A program made the position numbers and the translations under genes. The notes beneath the pieces are model-generated. The model saw nothing but the letters and a program-made list of their open reading frames with translations, made no database searches and was not told the DNA's origin. DNA of 64,000 nucleotides from Persicaria tinctoria (Eukaryota > Streptophyta > Magnoliopsida > Caryophyllales > Polygonaceae), in the NCBI GenBank assembly GCA_037127255.1, contig JBANSL010000014.1, forward strand, positions 64,681,646-64,745,645. Direction: 5' to 3'. Below, in pieces: positions 23,498 to 32,947 of the stretch; the stretch's first letter is position 1, and every line of letters begins with the position of its first letter.

Positions 23498-23809
23498 CAC
23501 TCCCTACAATACAAAAATATTTTGACATTTATTTAATCTTAAAAAAAATTATAAAAAATATATTTACATTACTAACATCTATTTTTATATATTCATAAAA
23601 TTTTATTCTTAAAAATCCTGTTTGACACTTTTAAAAAATTAAAAAGCTAATATTTAACAAATTGTAATTATTAAACATTTTAAAACATTATATTTTAAAA
23701 TAAAATTTTATGAATATATAAAAATAGATGTTTATAATATAAATATAATTTTTATAATTTTTTTTTAAGATTAAATAAATCTCAAAATTTTTTTGTATTG
23801 TAGGGAGTG
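23498..23809. mobile_element. foldback MITE with arms of about 120 bp
   Basis: CACTCCCTACAATACAAAAA at 23498 has its inverse ending GTATTGTAGGGAGTG at 23809. The inverted similarity continues inward through TTTAATCTTAAAAA and CATCTATTTTTATATATTC on both sides. The element is about 312 bp and very AT-rich, with no coding capacity. No clear target duplication was recognised, so the superfamily (Mutator or hAT type) is open. Confidence 0.75.
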
Positions 23810-24544
23810 GAGTATATATTATATAGTGACGTAGAGGATCTTCGTTGCCCAATTACACCTCTAGAATTGAAGTGGGTTTGATTGCTTCTTGTTTAAGCAC
23901 CCCTTATCAATGATATAATCCAGGTCGTACACTCGTAAGCTATTCTGGCAATTTCAACCTAGCTCTTATTCATTAGTAATTAGTACAGTAGGTGTGATAA
24001 CCGCATTTTCAGTTACTCTTAAATATTAATATTATTATATAATATATACTTCTGTTTTAATGCAACTTTAAAGGTTGAATATACTGTGTATTTAATGAAG
24101 TGGTTTCTGGCAGCTTTCAAATAGAATTCTTAAATAAACCGGTTTCGTTATTCAATTGCGTGAAAGCTTACCCAACACCCACACACACATTTGTACCAAC
24201 ACCAGCAAGTCCTATTTGGTAACCAACCCACTATTTAACCACTGTTTTACTTGTTAAAGCTTCTCCGTCACGGCATCCATCTTATCTCCTAAGCTAAAAT
24301 TAAAATTGTAATAAGAATATAATTGTTTTAATACTTTAATATTTTTTTAAATTTTAATTTCTTTAAAAATGTGTTGAAAAATAAAAAATTTTAATACTAT
24401 CGATCCGACAGAGTATTACACAATACAAATAAATATAAAAGTTGATTTGAAAATGAAAGATCAAGGGGTTGTACTTATAAAATGTAATAAATTGGAATCT
24501 ATATAAAAAAAATAGTCATATTTAATCATAATCAACCGAGTCAA
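23810..24544. other. AT-rich intergenic sequence
   Basis: I see no gene, long repeat or transposon terminus in this stretch. Confidence 0.5.
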
Positions 24545-24735
24545 TTGGATCATCGGGTAAATCGGGTCAAAATTACCGGATCACCGGGTCGAAATCCAGA
24601 TTACCCGACAAATTTTCAGGTTTTCGGGTTCTGGTCGAAAAAAATTTCTATGTCAAAATTTCTGGGTTCGGGTTGGAAAATTACCGGCCGTTCAGGTCGG
24701 GTCGACCGGGTCGGATTGTGTTTTGACATGTCTAT
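24545..24735. repeat. dispersed GGGTCG-rich repeat, copy 1
   Basis: Multiple CGGGT/GGGTCG words with TTACCGG cores end at GACATGTCTAT. Related sequence in the opposite orientation lies at 25255-25395 and 28678-28745, where words such as GACCCGA end at TTGACAAGTCTA and TTTGACAGATCTA. These look like ends of a dispersed transposon family of unknown class. Confidence 0.5.
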
Positions 24736-24867
24736 TTCCGTCACTTTCATTTTTAATTGTATAACATAAGTATAATTTCATTAAAAATACATGTGTTTTT
24801 TATATAGTACACTATCTTTCTTTATAAATAAACTTTTATATTTATTTGTATCGTATATTACTCTCTC

Positions 24868-25097
24868 CGATTGGAATTTTTTTACTTTTTTATTTTCAAC
24901 ACATTTTTTTAAAAGTTAAAAAAACTCTATAAAATATTCAATTTTTAATTAAAATTTTAAAATAGTTTTATACTCATTACTAATAGTATGAAATAATTTC
25001 AAAAAGTTAATTAAAACTTTTGATATTTTATAGAGTTTTAAATTTTATTAAAAATCATGAGTAATAGTAAAAAAAAGAAAAAAATTTAGATCAGATG
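24868..25097. mobile_element. Stowaway-like MITE (degenerate)
   Basis: The left end CTCTCTCCGATTGGAATTTT follows a TA, and the right end ATTTAGATCAGATGTAG precedes TA. The body holds the internal inverted pair ACTCTATAAAATATT and GATATTTTATAGAGT. The same internal pair occurs in the MITEs at 28328 and 51339. The terminal match is imperfect. Confidence 0.5.
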
Positions 25098-25254
25098 TAG
25101 TATATAATTACAAGTGCTCGAGATTAGGATGACATCTTCTAATAAGTATAGGGTTCAAAAAGAATAACTAACAACCACGTCTTTAACTTTAATCAGCATT
25201 TGAAGTTATCGCAAAGTCATCAAAATACGATTTTTAATTTATTAAAAAAAATTG

Positions 25255-25395
25255 GCAACCCCGAAATTGACCCGATTTGACCCAAAACCAGGCCAAACCT
25301 GGATTCGAGTTAACTCGGATCTATTCAAGACCTATTTTACCCAAAATCCGAAATGACCTGACCCAAATAACCCGATTGACAAGTCTACCGACAAT
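25255..25395. repeat. dispersed GACCCG-rich repeat, copy 2
   Basis: This is a GACCCGA/TTACCC-rich block ending CCCGATTGACAAGTCTACC. It is inverted with respect to copy 1 at 24545 and parallel to copy 3 at 28678. Confidence 0.5.
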
Positions 25396-25960
25396 TAATG
25401 TATGCTTTTGCATGGGTACTTTTGGAAAATAATTATTATTAGAAAATTATCACTTAATCAATATTTTTTGTTACCAATTTAAAATATTATTATATCAAGT
25501 TATATCATTTGATTAAGTGCCGATAATTAATATATTAAACAGAAAATTAATCTATTTATTAATTATTCATTATATCTATTATATATAATAAAGGATAAGT
25601 CATATATCATTTTTTTTTAGTTTTCGATCTATATTCTCTCGCTCCCTTTGAAAAAACTTATCGTTTAATATTCACACAAGTTTTTTTAGGACGATAAAAA
25701 CTATATAAAATATCAAATCATTTTATGAATTTTTTAAAAATAATTTCATATGTGAATATATTCTTAGAAAATTAATATAGCAATAAATATTGATATGGAT
25801 GTAATAATTAACAAATATTGGATATAATAATAGTGCATAAAAAAATAACAAAAATATTAAAGGAACTATAATGGGTGTTAATAGCAAGTTTATTTTAAAA
25901 AAATTGAAAGAATATATACGAACCGATGTCTTCTCATTTATTACATCTTTAAGTTATATA
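25396..25960. other. AT-rich intergenic sequence
   Basis: No coding sequence is visible. A possible weak MITE end (CTCTCGCTCCCTTTG near 25637) has no clear partner. Confidence 0.4.
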
Positions 25961-25974
25961 ACAATAAACTAGTG

Positions 25975-26160
25975 CGCCAATGCTATGTAGTGAGGGGGTT
26001 AATCCCGAATTCGAATTTGATCCCTGCCTTCACTCTTTTTTTTGGGTGAAAATTCAATACAAATCGGTTTGTATGATGCGTGATTCTTACAGACTCGATC
26101 ACATGCCTAAGGTAGTAAGGTTTACCATTAAAAGCGGGGTTACTCGATAAAAAAAAAAAA
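25975..26160 (+). mobile_element. SINE with poly(A) tail and 14-bp target duplication
   Basis: The 186-bp body ends in a run of A. It is flanked by the perfect direct repeat ACAATAAACTAGTG (25961-25974 and 26161-26174), the hallmark of LINE-mediated insertion. Near its 5' end ATTCGAATTTGATCC resembles a Pol III B box, and ATGCTATGTAGTGAG could be a degenerate A box, so a tRNA-derived SINE is likely. It lies about 250 bp upstream of the P450 start codon and could influence its promoter. That effect is only an inference. Confidence 0.8.
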
Positions 26161-26174
26161 ACAATAAACTAGTG

Positions 26175-26409
26175 GGTCTTTAAAAGAAAATAGGCGATTT
26201 TATATATTTTATTTTTAATCAACTTAGTGAAATTCTCAAATTTACGGGTGGTTTTGTATGAATTCTACCAAAAATTTAACCCGGTTGCACCTAATTTTAG
26301 TTGAATAAGTAAAGTAAAATGACTGTGATGAGTTGATCATGTACTAAATATAGCATAATCTTTTCGTGTATATATATATATATATATGCATTATGCAAGG
26401 TGGTGATCG
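26175..26409 (+). promoter_or_regulatory. proximal promoter region of the P450 gene
   Basis: This short stretch separates the SINE from the P450 start codon. A (TA)n run at about 26371-26388 lies only about 20-40 bp upstream of the ATG. It could act as a TATA box only if the leader is very short, so it may be a simple repeat. No other element is clear. Confidence 0.35.
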
Positions 26410-27951
26410 ATGGAGGAGGCAAATACCAAAATGGAAATCACAATCGAATGGCCCGAAATAAGCGTCGCCATCATATGCTTCTTCTACATCTGCTTCCTAA
26501 CCAGGCATGGCAATCCCTGGAATTGGCCTCTCCTCGGGATGCTTCCGAGCCTCTCCGTTCACGTCCACCGCATCCACGAGCGGTGCGCCACCCTCCTCGA
26601 GCGCAACCACTGCACCTTCCTCTTCAAGGGACCCTGGTTCGCCCACATGGACGTCCTCCTCACCACCCACCCCGCCGACGTCCACCACATCATGAGCTCC
26701 AACTTCGCCAACTACCCCAAGGGCCCCGATTTCCAAGCCATCTTTGATGTCTTGGGCGACGGCATCTTCAACTCCGACGGCGATCTTTGGCGCTCCCAGC
26801 GGAGGGCCACTCAGCATCTCCTCCACCACCGCGGGCTCCACCGCTTCCTCGTCGACATCACGTCCCGGAAGGTGGTGGAGGGTGTGGTTCCGCTCCTGGA
26901 GCGTGCGTGCGGGCTTGCGTGCGTCGTTGATATGCAAGATGTCTTCCAGAGGTTCGCGTTCGACGCCACCTGTTTGTTAGTCACAGGACGTGATCCTCTT
27001 AGTCTCGGTGTTGATCTGCCTCATGTTCCTTTCTCGAGGGCTCTTGATGTCATCGAGGAAGCCATTGCTTACCGACATGTTCTCCCCGAGAGCATGTGGA
27101 AGCTCGAGAGGTGGCTCGGCGTTGGCCATGAAGGAAAGTTGAGCCGGGCTTGGAAGGACCTAGATGAATTCATTGGCAAGTGTATATCTATGAAGCAACA
27201 AGAGTGCACGTCGAGTATCAATAGAGGTTGTCGTGATGGAGTGGAAGAAGACGAAGATATGTTGAGTTTGATCTTGAAAAGCGGTGATAAGATGAATGAT
27301 GACAAGTTCTTGAGAGATTTCATATTGAATATGATGATTGCTGGTCGCGACACCACTAGCTCCGCGCTCACTTGGTTCCTATGGTTGGTCATCAGCAACC
27401 CTAGGGTTCGAGAGAAAATAAGAGAAGAAATCAAAGCAGTGGTGCCATTGGACAAGTCGGAAGGATGGTATGTCTTGCGGCCTAAGGAATCGGACAAGCT
27501 TGTCTACCTACACGCAGCATTGTGCGAGAGTCTAAGATTGTATCCACCGGTGACATTTCAACACAAGTGTCCAACAAAACCAGATACCCTACCAAGCGGA
27601 CACAAAGTGAAACCGAGGATGAAAATATTGTTTCCTTTGTACGCGATGGGGAGGATGACAACTCTATGGGGAAACGATGCACGAGAGTTCAAGCCAGAGA
27701 GGTGGATTTCCGAGAAAGGTAATGTTAAACACGAGCCGTCTTACAAGTTCATGAGCTTCAATGCAGGTCCTCGGACATGCCTCGGAAAGGAGGTGGCCTT
27801 CACACAAATGAAGCTGGTTGCATCCACCCTCATCCACAACTACGACTTCGAGGTGGTGGAAGGGCACCGTGTGGGGCCCGATGTTTCGGTTATACTTCAC
27901 ATGACCCATGGCCTTAGGGTTAGGGTTTACAAAAGATGGAGTTCAAAGTAG
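26410..27951 (+). CDS. cytochrome P450, CYP96A-like (fatty acid/alkane hydroxylase family)
   Basis: This is an intronless frame of 513 codons, the usual length and structure for the CYP86 clan. An N-terminal hydrophobic anchor (about residues 14-30) indicates the ER membrane with a cytosolic catalytic domain. The I-helix oxygen-binding motif AGRDTT is at 311-316, the K-helix ESLR at 373-376, FKPERW at 427-432, and the haem-binding FNAGPRTCLG at 450-459 with Cys457 as ligand. MSSNFANYPKGP and FDVLGDGIFNSDG near the N-terminus, and the FNAGPRTCLGKE context, favour CYP96 over CYP86 or CYP94. CYP96A members include MAH1, which makes secondary alcohols and ketones for cuticular wax, so a wax or fatty-acid oxidation role is likely but the substrate is unknown. 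A second in-frame ATG at codon 8 is possible. Third-position G+C is much higher in the first third than later. No inactivating change is visible. Confidence 0.93.
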   Translation: MEEANTKMEITIEWPEISVAIICFFYICFLTRHGNPWNWPLLGMLPSLSVHVHRIHERCATLLERNHCTFLFKGPWFAHMDVLLTTHPADVHHIMSSNFANYPKGPDFQAIFDVLGDGIFNSDGDLWRSQRRATQHLLHHRGLHRFLVDITSRKVVEGVVPLLERACGLACVVDMQDVFQRFAFDATCLLVTGRDPLSLGVDLPHVPFSRALDVIEEAIAYRHVLPESMWKLERWLGVGHEGKLSRAWKDLDEFIGKCISMKQQECTSSINRGCRDGVEEDEDMLSLILKSGDKMNDDKFLRDFILNMMIAGRDTTSSALTWFLWLVISNPRVREKIREEIKAVVPLDKSEGWYVLRPKESDKLVYLHAALCESLRLYPPVTFQHKCPTKPDTLPSGHKVKPRMKILFPLYAMGRMTTLWGNDAREFKPERWISEKGNVKHEPSYKFMSFNAGPRTCLGKEVAFTQMKLVASTLIHNYDFEVVEGHRVGPDVSVILHMTHGLRVRVYKRWSSK

Positions 27952-28327
27952 TTCCCATCCATCACTTTGATCGAATGGCATAATATGTATTTGCATTACT
28001 TTTCCTTGTTGCGTGTTTAAAACTTTGCTTGTTTGCGTTTTCTACTACATCAGTTAGGCTTAATAAATGGGATAAAGGGACATCTCATAGATTTTTTTTT
28101 TTTTTAATCCTATGGATTTGAAACTTGTTTAGGTTAACTACGTACTTTGTGAGTGTTTTCATACAAGCAATTGGGGGGATTGGGAGTCCAAACCATAGTC
28201 TTCGTTTGCGTCATTCATATACATGTTTGATGTGTTATTTGTGATGTAGTTTCTGTATATATATCTTATTTTACAAGGAAGAAGTATGTGTAATATATTC
28301 TCAAATAAATTTCAAACCTTCGATATA
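27952..28327 (+). terminator. 3' flank of the P450 with possible poly(A) signals
   Basis: AATAAA-like TTAATAAATGG occurs about 110 bp after the stop codon (near 28060), followed by a T-rich stretch at 28091-28105. These fit plant polyadenylation signals, but there is no transcript evidence. Nothing else is recognised in this interval. Confidence 0.4.
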
Positions 28328-28560
28328 CTCCTTCCGTCTCAAAATAATTTTTATTTTTACTTTTTGATACGTTTTTTGAAAAGCTAAAAACTCTATAAAA
28401 TATTAAGTTTTAAAATATTTTTTTCCATAATTTTATAGATAATTGTATTAAGTATGAAATTATTTTTTTTAATTAATAAAATCATTGATATTTTATATAG
28501 TTTTTACCGTTCTTAAAAAACGTGTCAATAGCAAAACTAGAAAGTTTTACGAGACGGAGG
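28328..28560. mobile_element. Stowaway-like MITE
   Basis: CTCCTTCCGTCTCAAAATAA follows TA at 28326-28327, and the inverse end reads TTTTACGAGACGGAGG at 28560. The inner inverted pair ACTCTATAAAATATT and GATATTTTATATAGT forms a hairpin. The right TA is replaced by TG, so the duplication is imperfect. Confidence 0.7.
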
Positions 28561-28677
28561 TGTTCAGGCTCCAAGGGGAATTTTTCGCATACACATAAAT
28601 TGATCCGAGATCGACTGAGCCTCGGAGCAAAAAACTCTATAAAATATTAGTATCAAAACTTTCTCGCAAAAAAATGT

Positions 28678-28745
28678 GCACGACCCGAAGTGACCCGACC
28701 CAAATCCAAACTCGACCCAAATTACCCGTTTGACAGATCTATTTT
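28678..28745. repeat. dispersed GACCCGA repeat, copy 3
   Basis: CGACCCGAAGTGACCCGACC leads to ACCCGTTTGACAGATCTAT, parallel to the repeat at 25255-25395. Confidence 0.5.
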
Positions 28746-28835
28746 AACGTTATTGTTAATTTGTACTCAAGGTTTAACTGTTTAAGGTTTAAGTCCAGTG
28801 GTGCAGTCAGTAAGTTTTTTTTAAAAAGGGAGGAC

Positions 28836-28838
<3 letters not shown>

Positions 28839-28872
<34 letters not shown>
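28839..28872. repeat. (TA)n microsatellite
   Basis: An uninterrupted TA dinucleotide run of about 16 units, unrelated to any gene seen here. Confidence 0.95.
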
Positions 28873-28875
<3 letters not shown>

Positions 28876-29032
28876 AAGAGTCAAAATGTAAAATTGTCAT
28901 AACGTGTGAAATCTTAAAGTGTAAAATTTTGTTTTATAGCTAAAACCGGACAAGCGGACCTCTTTTTTTTTTTTTTAAATCGAAGCGGGTTGAACCGGCC
29001 CAAAAGAAACATTCCTTCCTCTCCCTCTCCTC

Positions 29033-30849
29033 TGTTGATAGGAGGAAATTGAGAATGCAAATTAAAATATGAATAAAGTACAGCAAATCAGATTCCGTCC
29101 CTTGCAAATGATTACAAGACTTCCTCCCGATGCAGTAGTGGGAAGTCGGGATCGATCCACGAGGAAGCGTGTCAGCGGATCCTAGGCAGCGGAGAAATCT
29201 CACAGAAGTCGACAACAGGTGTCCTAGATCTCGAGTATAGCAACTCGACAGAAGATCGGACAGTCGAACACAGAAGCAGCAACTCGGCGGTTTCTGGTCG
29301 ATCTCGACAAGAGCCTACTCGAGATCGAGTTGGGTCTTCGTCGACGTCGGCTTGGTTTGGTCGAGGACCTGCACACAGAAGCTACAGCGACCTGGGTCGA
29401 AGATCAGTAACTAAAGATCGAGGAGTGCTAGTCGATCTCAAGGAAAACAGAAACTAAAACGAAAGAAAATAAAGTAAAGGCAATTGCTTTGGGATCTCGA
29501 AATAAACTATAAAATACTTCCAAGATTGGGGTTTGCAACAACGATAACCATTTCAAGGACTAAGCTTTTGCCTTTTCCAACAATTAGACAACTATTAGAC
29601 AACTATTTCAAGAAACCCTAATTGTCTCTACTGATTTTATGTTTACAAACCAAGTTGTTAGCATGGACATCCATTAGATGGGTAATAAACACACAACAAG
29701 TAGCAGATGCTTTAAAACACGATAAACGTCGGATCTTTACCTACAACACGCATGGCTATCGTTGGGCTCGCCCCAACCCTAGAAGTGGGTGGACTACTCG
29801 CGCTTCATCGCAACCTCAGACATTGATTGATGAAAAGAAACTAATTGCATTAAATTAAACAGAGCTTACAACCAAATGAAGCAAATTTCGCTCTCGCTTT
29901 ACCAACTCCTCTTGGCCACTCACTCTCTCTCTCTTTCCCTACTACTTCTCCTACTGAATTTGAATGATTAAAACTCAGCCCCATGGGCTTTATTTATAGC
30001 TTTCTACTCCTTGCTATTCAAGGATAGAAATATCTATCTATATCTAAAACTATATCTAAAAAACATTAAAGATAAATAAATGGAACAACATAATTAAATC
30101 TAAAAAGGGAAATTATATCTAAAAGTAGGTAGAATGTCTTCTTGTTGATAGATCTTGTTTTCCATAGATAGAACTTGATGGATCTCGGATAGACTCGGCA
30201 ATCTTCGGCCCCAAGGATTCCCAAACCGAGTAGGATAGATCAAAACGTGTTACGCGGCTTCTGGAAACTTCCTCGATCTCTAGTAAGCCTACTCGATCTA
30301 GAGTAGAAGTGTCGTCGACTGGGCTAGCTCGGCGTCTCGGGTTGCTGGTCCTCGACAGGCTCGGATAGGGCTCACTAGTGTACTCGATCTCGAGGACCTC
30401 TCCTCGATCTCGAGTTGGGTGGCCTTATCGACTAGGTCTTCTCGGCAGCGTCGGGTAGATCCTCTCGATGTGCTCGATCATGGCTCCATGGCTTTGTCGT
30501 TCTCGAGTTGTGGCACTCGATCTCGACAAGGGTGTGGGGTCGGGTTCTTCGTCTTCAGCTTCTCAAAATGGGCTCCTCGATCCTGGCAGGTGTCTAGGCA
30601 TGGCTTGTCGAGATCGACTATGGTTTGTCGATGTCGAGTAATTTTGAGTTCCGGTTCTTGCTTCTTGATTTTCTCCCGAAATGGTTCCATATTCTGCAAT
30701 ATTAAACAGAAACTTATGTAGATCTCCATTTCTGACAAATTAACATATACTACATAAATCCGACATATTCCCAACCCGAAATTTGCAAAAAAAAGTAAAG
30801 AATATGGAACTAAAATATGCATAAAGACATGGCTACTTTGGAGACATCA
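29033..30849 (-). repeat. 3' LTR of the Athila/Tat-like element
   Basis: On the minus strand it starts TGATGTCTCC (30849) and ends CCTATCAACA (29033), giving TG...CA. A TATA motif TATAAATAAAGCCC lies on the minus strand near 29985-30000. It differs from the other LTR by a deletion near 29545 (the other copy has about 50 extra bases there), a small duplication near 29585 and scattered substitutions. Confidence 0.85.
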
Positions 30850-32947
30850 AATCACCCCATACTTAGACTTTCTTGTCCTCAAGCAATAACCAAACAATAA
30901 CCAAGACCTACAACACATCCTTCAAGTCTTCGCCTTTTGTCAAAAGCAACATCTTAAGTAGTAGCAATGTAAGAAAAGTGAATTTAACGTCATCACACAT
31001 ATATGATCGATCCATAGGCATAGGCAATATAAATCCAACCTCACAGGGATAATGTGTTTACACTCAACTCTCAATGTGTTTAGGCTATGAAGATCAACTC
31101 TCAACTCGATTCCATATACAATCTCATAAACATTGTAATTTAAATATAAATCCACTTCGCAACCAATTATGAAAATGCAATAAGAACTATCAGGAGGACT
31201 TCGCTCAATAGAAGTCTGCAAAGAAGATTCCATTCAGCGGGGTTGTAATGGGGCTTGGTAAGAAATATAAGGGTATGGAATTATTTGGCCATGTGGTGCT
31301 TTAATAAAATTCGGGAATCAAGACTCCTAAATCTCCAACACAACTCAACCAAACCATAACTCTCAATCATATGCATCAACCAAACTCTCCAATTTATCTC
31401 AATGAAGTATGTAACCTTTCAAACTTCCTCAATCTCTCCAAAGTATGTATCTCGCGAAATAATGAAAGAAATAAGGTAAATTTGGCTCATGCACTTTATT
31501 CACAAACATATATACTTTTTTCTCTTCTTCTTCTTTTTTTCGATTTTTTTTGAATAAAATAAAACTAATGCTAGTGCATTTATAAGGTGAGCCAAAAATC
31601 CTTTTACATAGTATGCATAGCAAGATAAAAATATAAAACCAACCCATATCTCAATAAATTTCAAAAATCCTTCTTACTTGGAAAGCGACATAAGCTCATT
31701 CTTTCCACAAACCATCATTTCAACCAACTCTAAGTCTTAATTCCCAAATGGGGATCAGGCTCAATTTGGCTAAGGATAATTTTGTGGAGTTCATAATAAA
31801 AGTCTCAGGCTAATGTTCTGGCTTCAAGCAGGGATAATGCAAGGTAGGTAAAGAGAGGATGAAATTGGCTTAAAAGGTGCCTCCATCATTTAATTCTCAT
31901 TAACATAAACATACAAATGCATTGGCTTTGAATAACTATCACAACATTTAGAGATGCATCGGAAGAGTAAATACACTCAAGAAAGCAGAGGGATTTTTAA
32001 TGTTCTCCCTATAAGGCCAAAATTCTTACTGTGACAATTTTTGTTGGATTTTAACCTTTAGCTTAGGATCATATGTGCTCAATTTCATCACAAGTTCACA
32101 ATACACATAAAAACAATTTCGAGGACTTAGGCTAAACCTTCCAAACATGCCATAGGATTTATATGATCAAGTCAGTCATTATTTATCATCATAGGACATC
32201 TAAGTTAGGGTATACAAAATAAGACAATGCAAAAATTAAACATGCATTTTTTTTTTTGAACATTTTCTATTTTTTTTTATGCAACAAAAACAAGACTAAA
32301 GTATGGCAAAAGACTAAAATACATAAAACTTTAAACATGACTGCATAACATAAAAATTAAAATTTCACCATGTAAAACCAAAAGCAAGACTAAAACATAT
32401 AATAATGATAATGAGCCCTTCCCCCACCCCATACTTAAAATATACAGTGTCCCCACTGTATAAAATAAAAACAAGAGTAAAGGAAGGAACTCACAGGATA
32501 ACACATCGAGGAGGGCGAATCAGTGCAGGTCGAGGAAAGATCGTCGTCGATCTCGAGTACAGGGAACTCGATCTCGAGGAGCTTCGTTTGCGTCTAGTGG
32601 TTTCTGAAGTCGGGGAGCTTCTAGTGGCTTGGTCGATATCGAGTTGGCCCACTCGACATCGACGAGTGTTTGGGCTGCTCCTCCAGGTCGTCGTCGACTT
32701 GGCCTTCGTCGATTCTGACTGCTTTTCAGGGACTCCTTTATTCCACTTTTTGCGATCCTTATATGCTTGCCGACCTAAAAGTGTTAGATTGCACACAAAA
32801 ACAAGACTATCCACCTGAAGTATTCTAAAAGACATAAAACCAAAACCAAAAACCAAAAACCAAAAACCAAAAAGTCCCAAAATTCATAAAGTTTATATAC
32901 ATGCTCTATAGATTTTAGAGTCACTAGGCCGACTTTTCCGTTTGCAC
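30850..32947 (-). other. non-coding part of the Athila/Tat-like element and polypurine tract
   Basis: About 2.1 kb lie between the end of the gag-protease frame and the 3' LTR. The only recognisable features are the TTGCTTGAGGACAAGAAA block and GTATGGGGTGATT polypurine tract next to the LTR (about 30850-30895, minus strand), and CTCGA/TCGAG words at 32530-32700. Athila-like elements often carry an env-like frame here, but no such frame is visible. Confidence 0.6.

Noticed and set aside
26497..26937. 146-codon minus-strand frame across the P450
   Set aside because: It is an antisense shadow caused by the C-ending codons of the P450 5' region.
28761..28943. 60-codon plus-strand frame with an Ile-Tyr run
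   Set aside because: It is created by the (TA)n microsatellite.
30419..30822. overlapping frames of about 100-114 codons on both strands
   Set aside because: They lie in the 3' LTR of the Athila/Tat-like element and are produced by the CTCGA-rich repeats.
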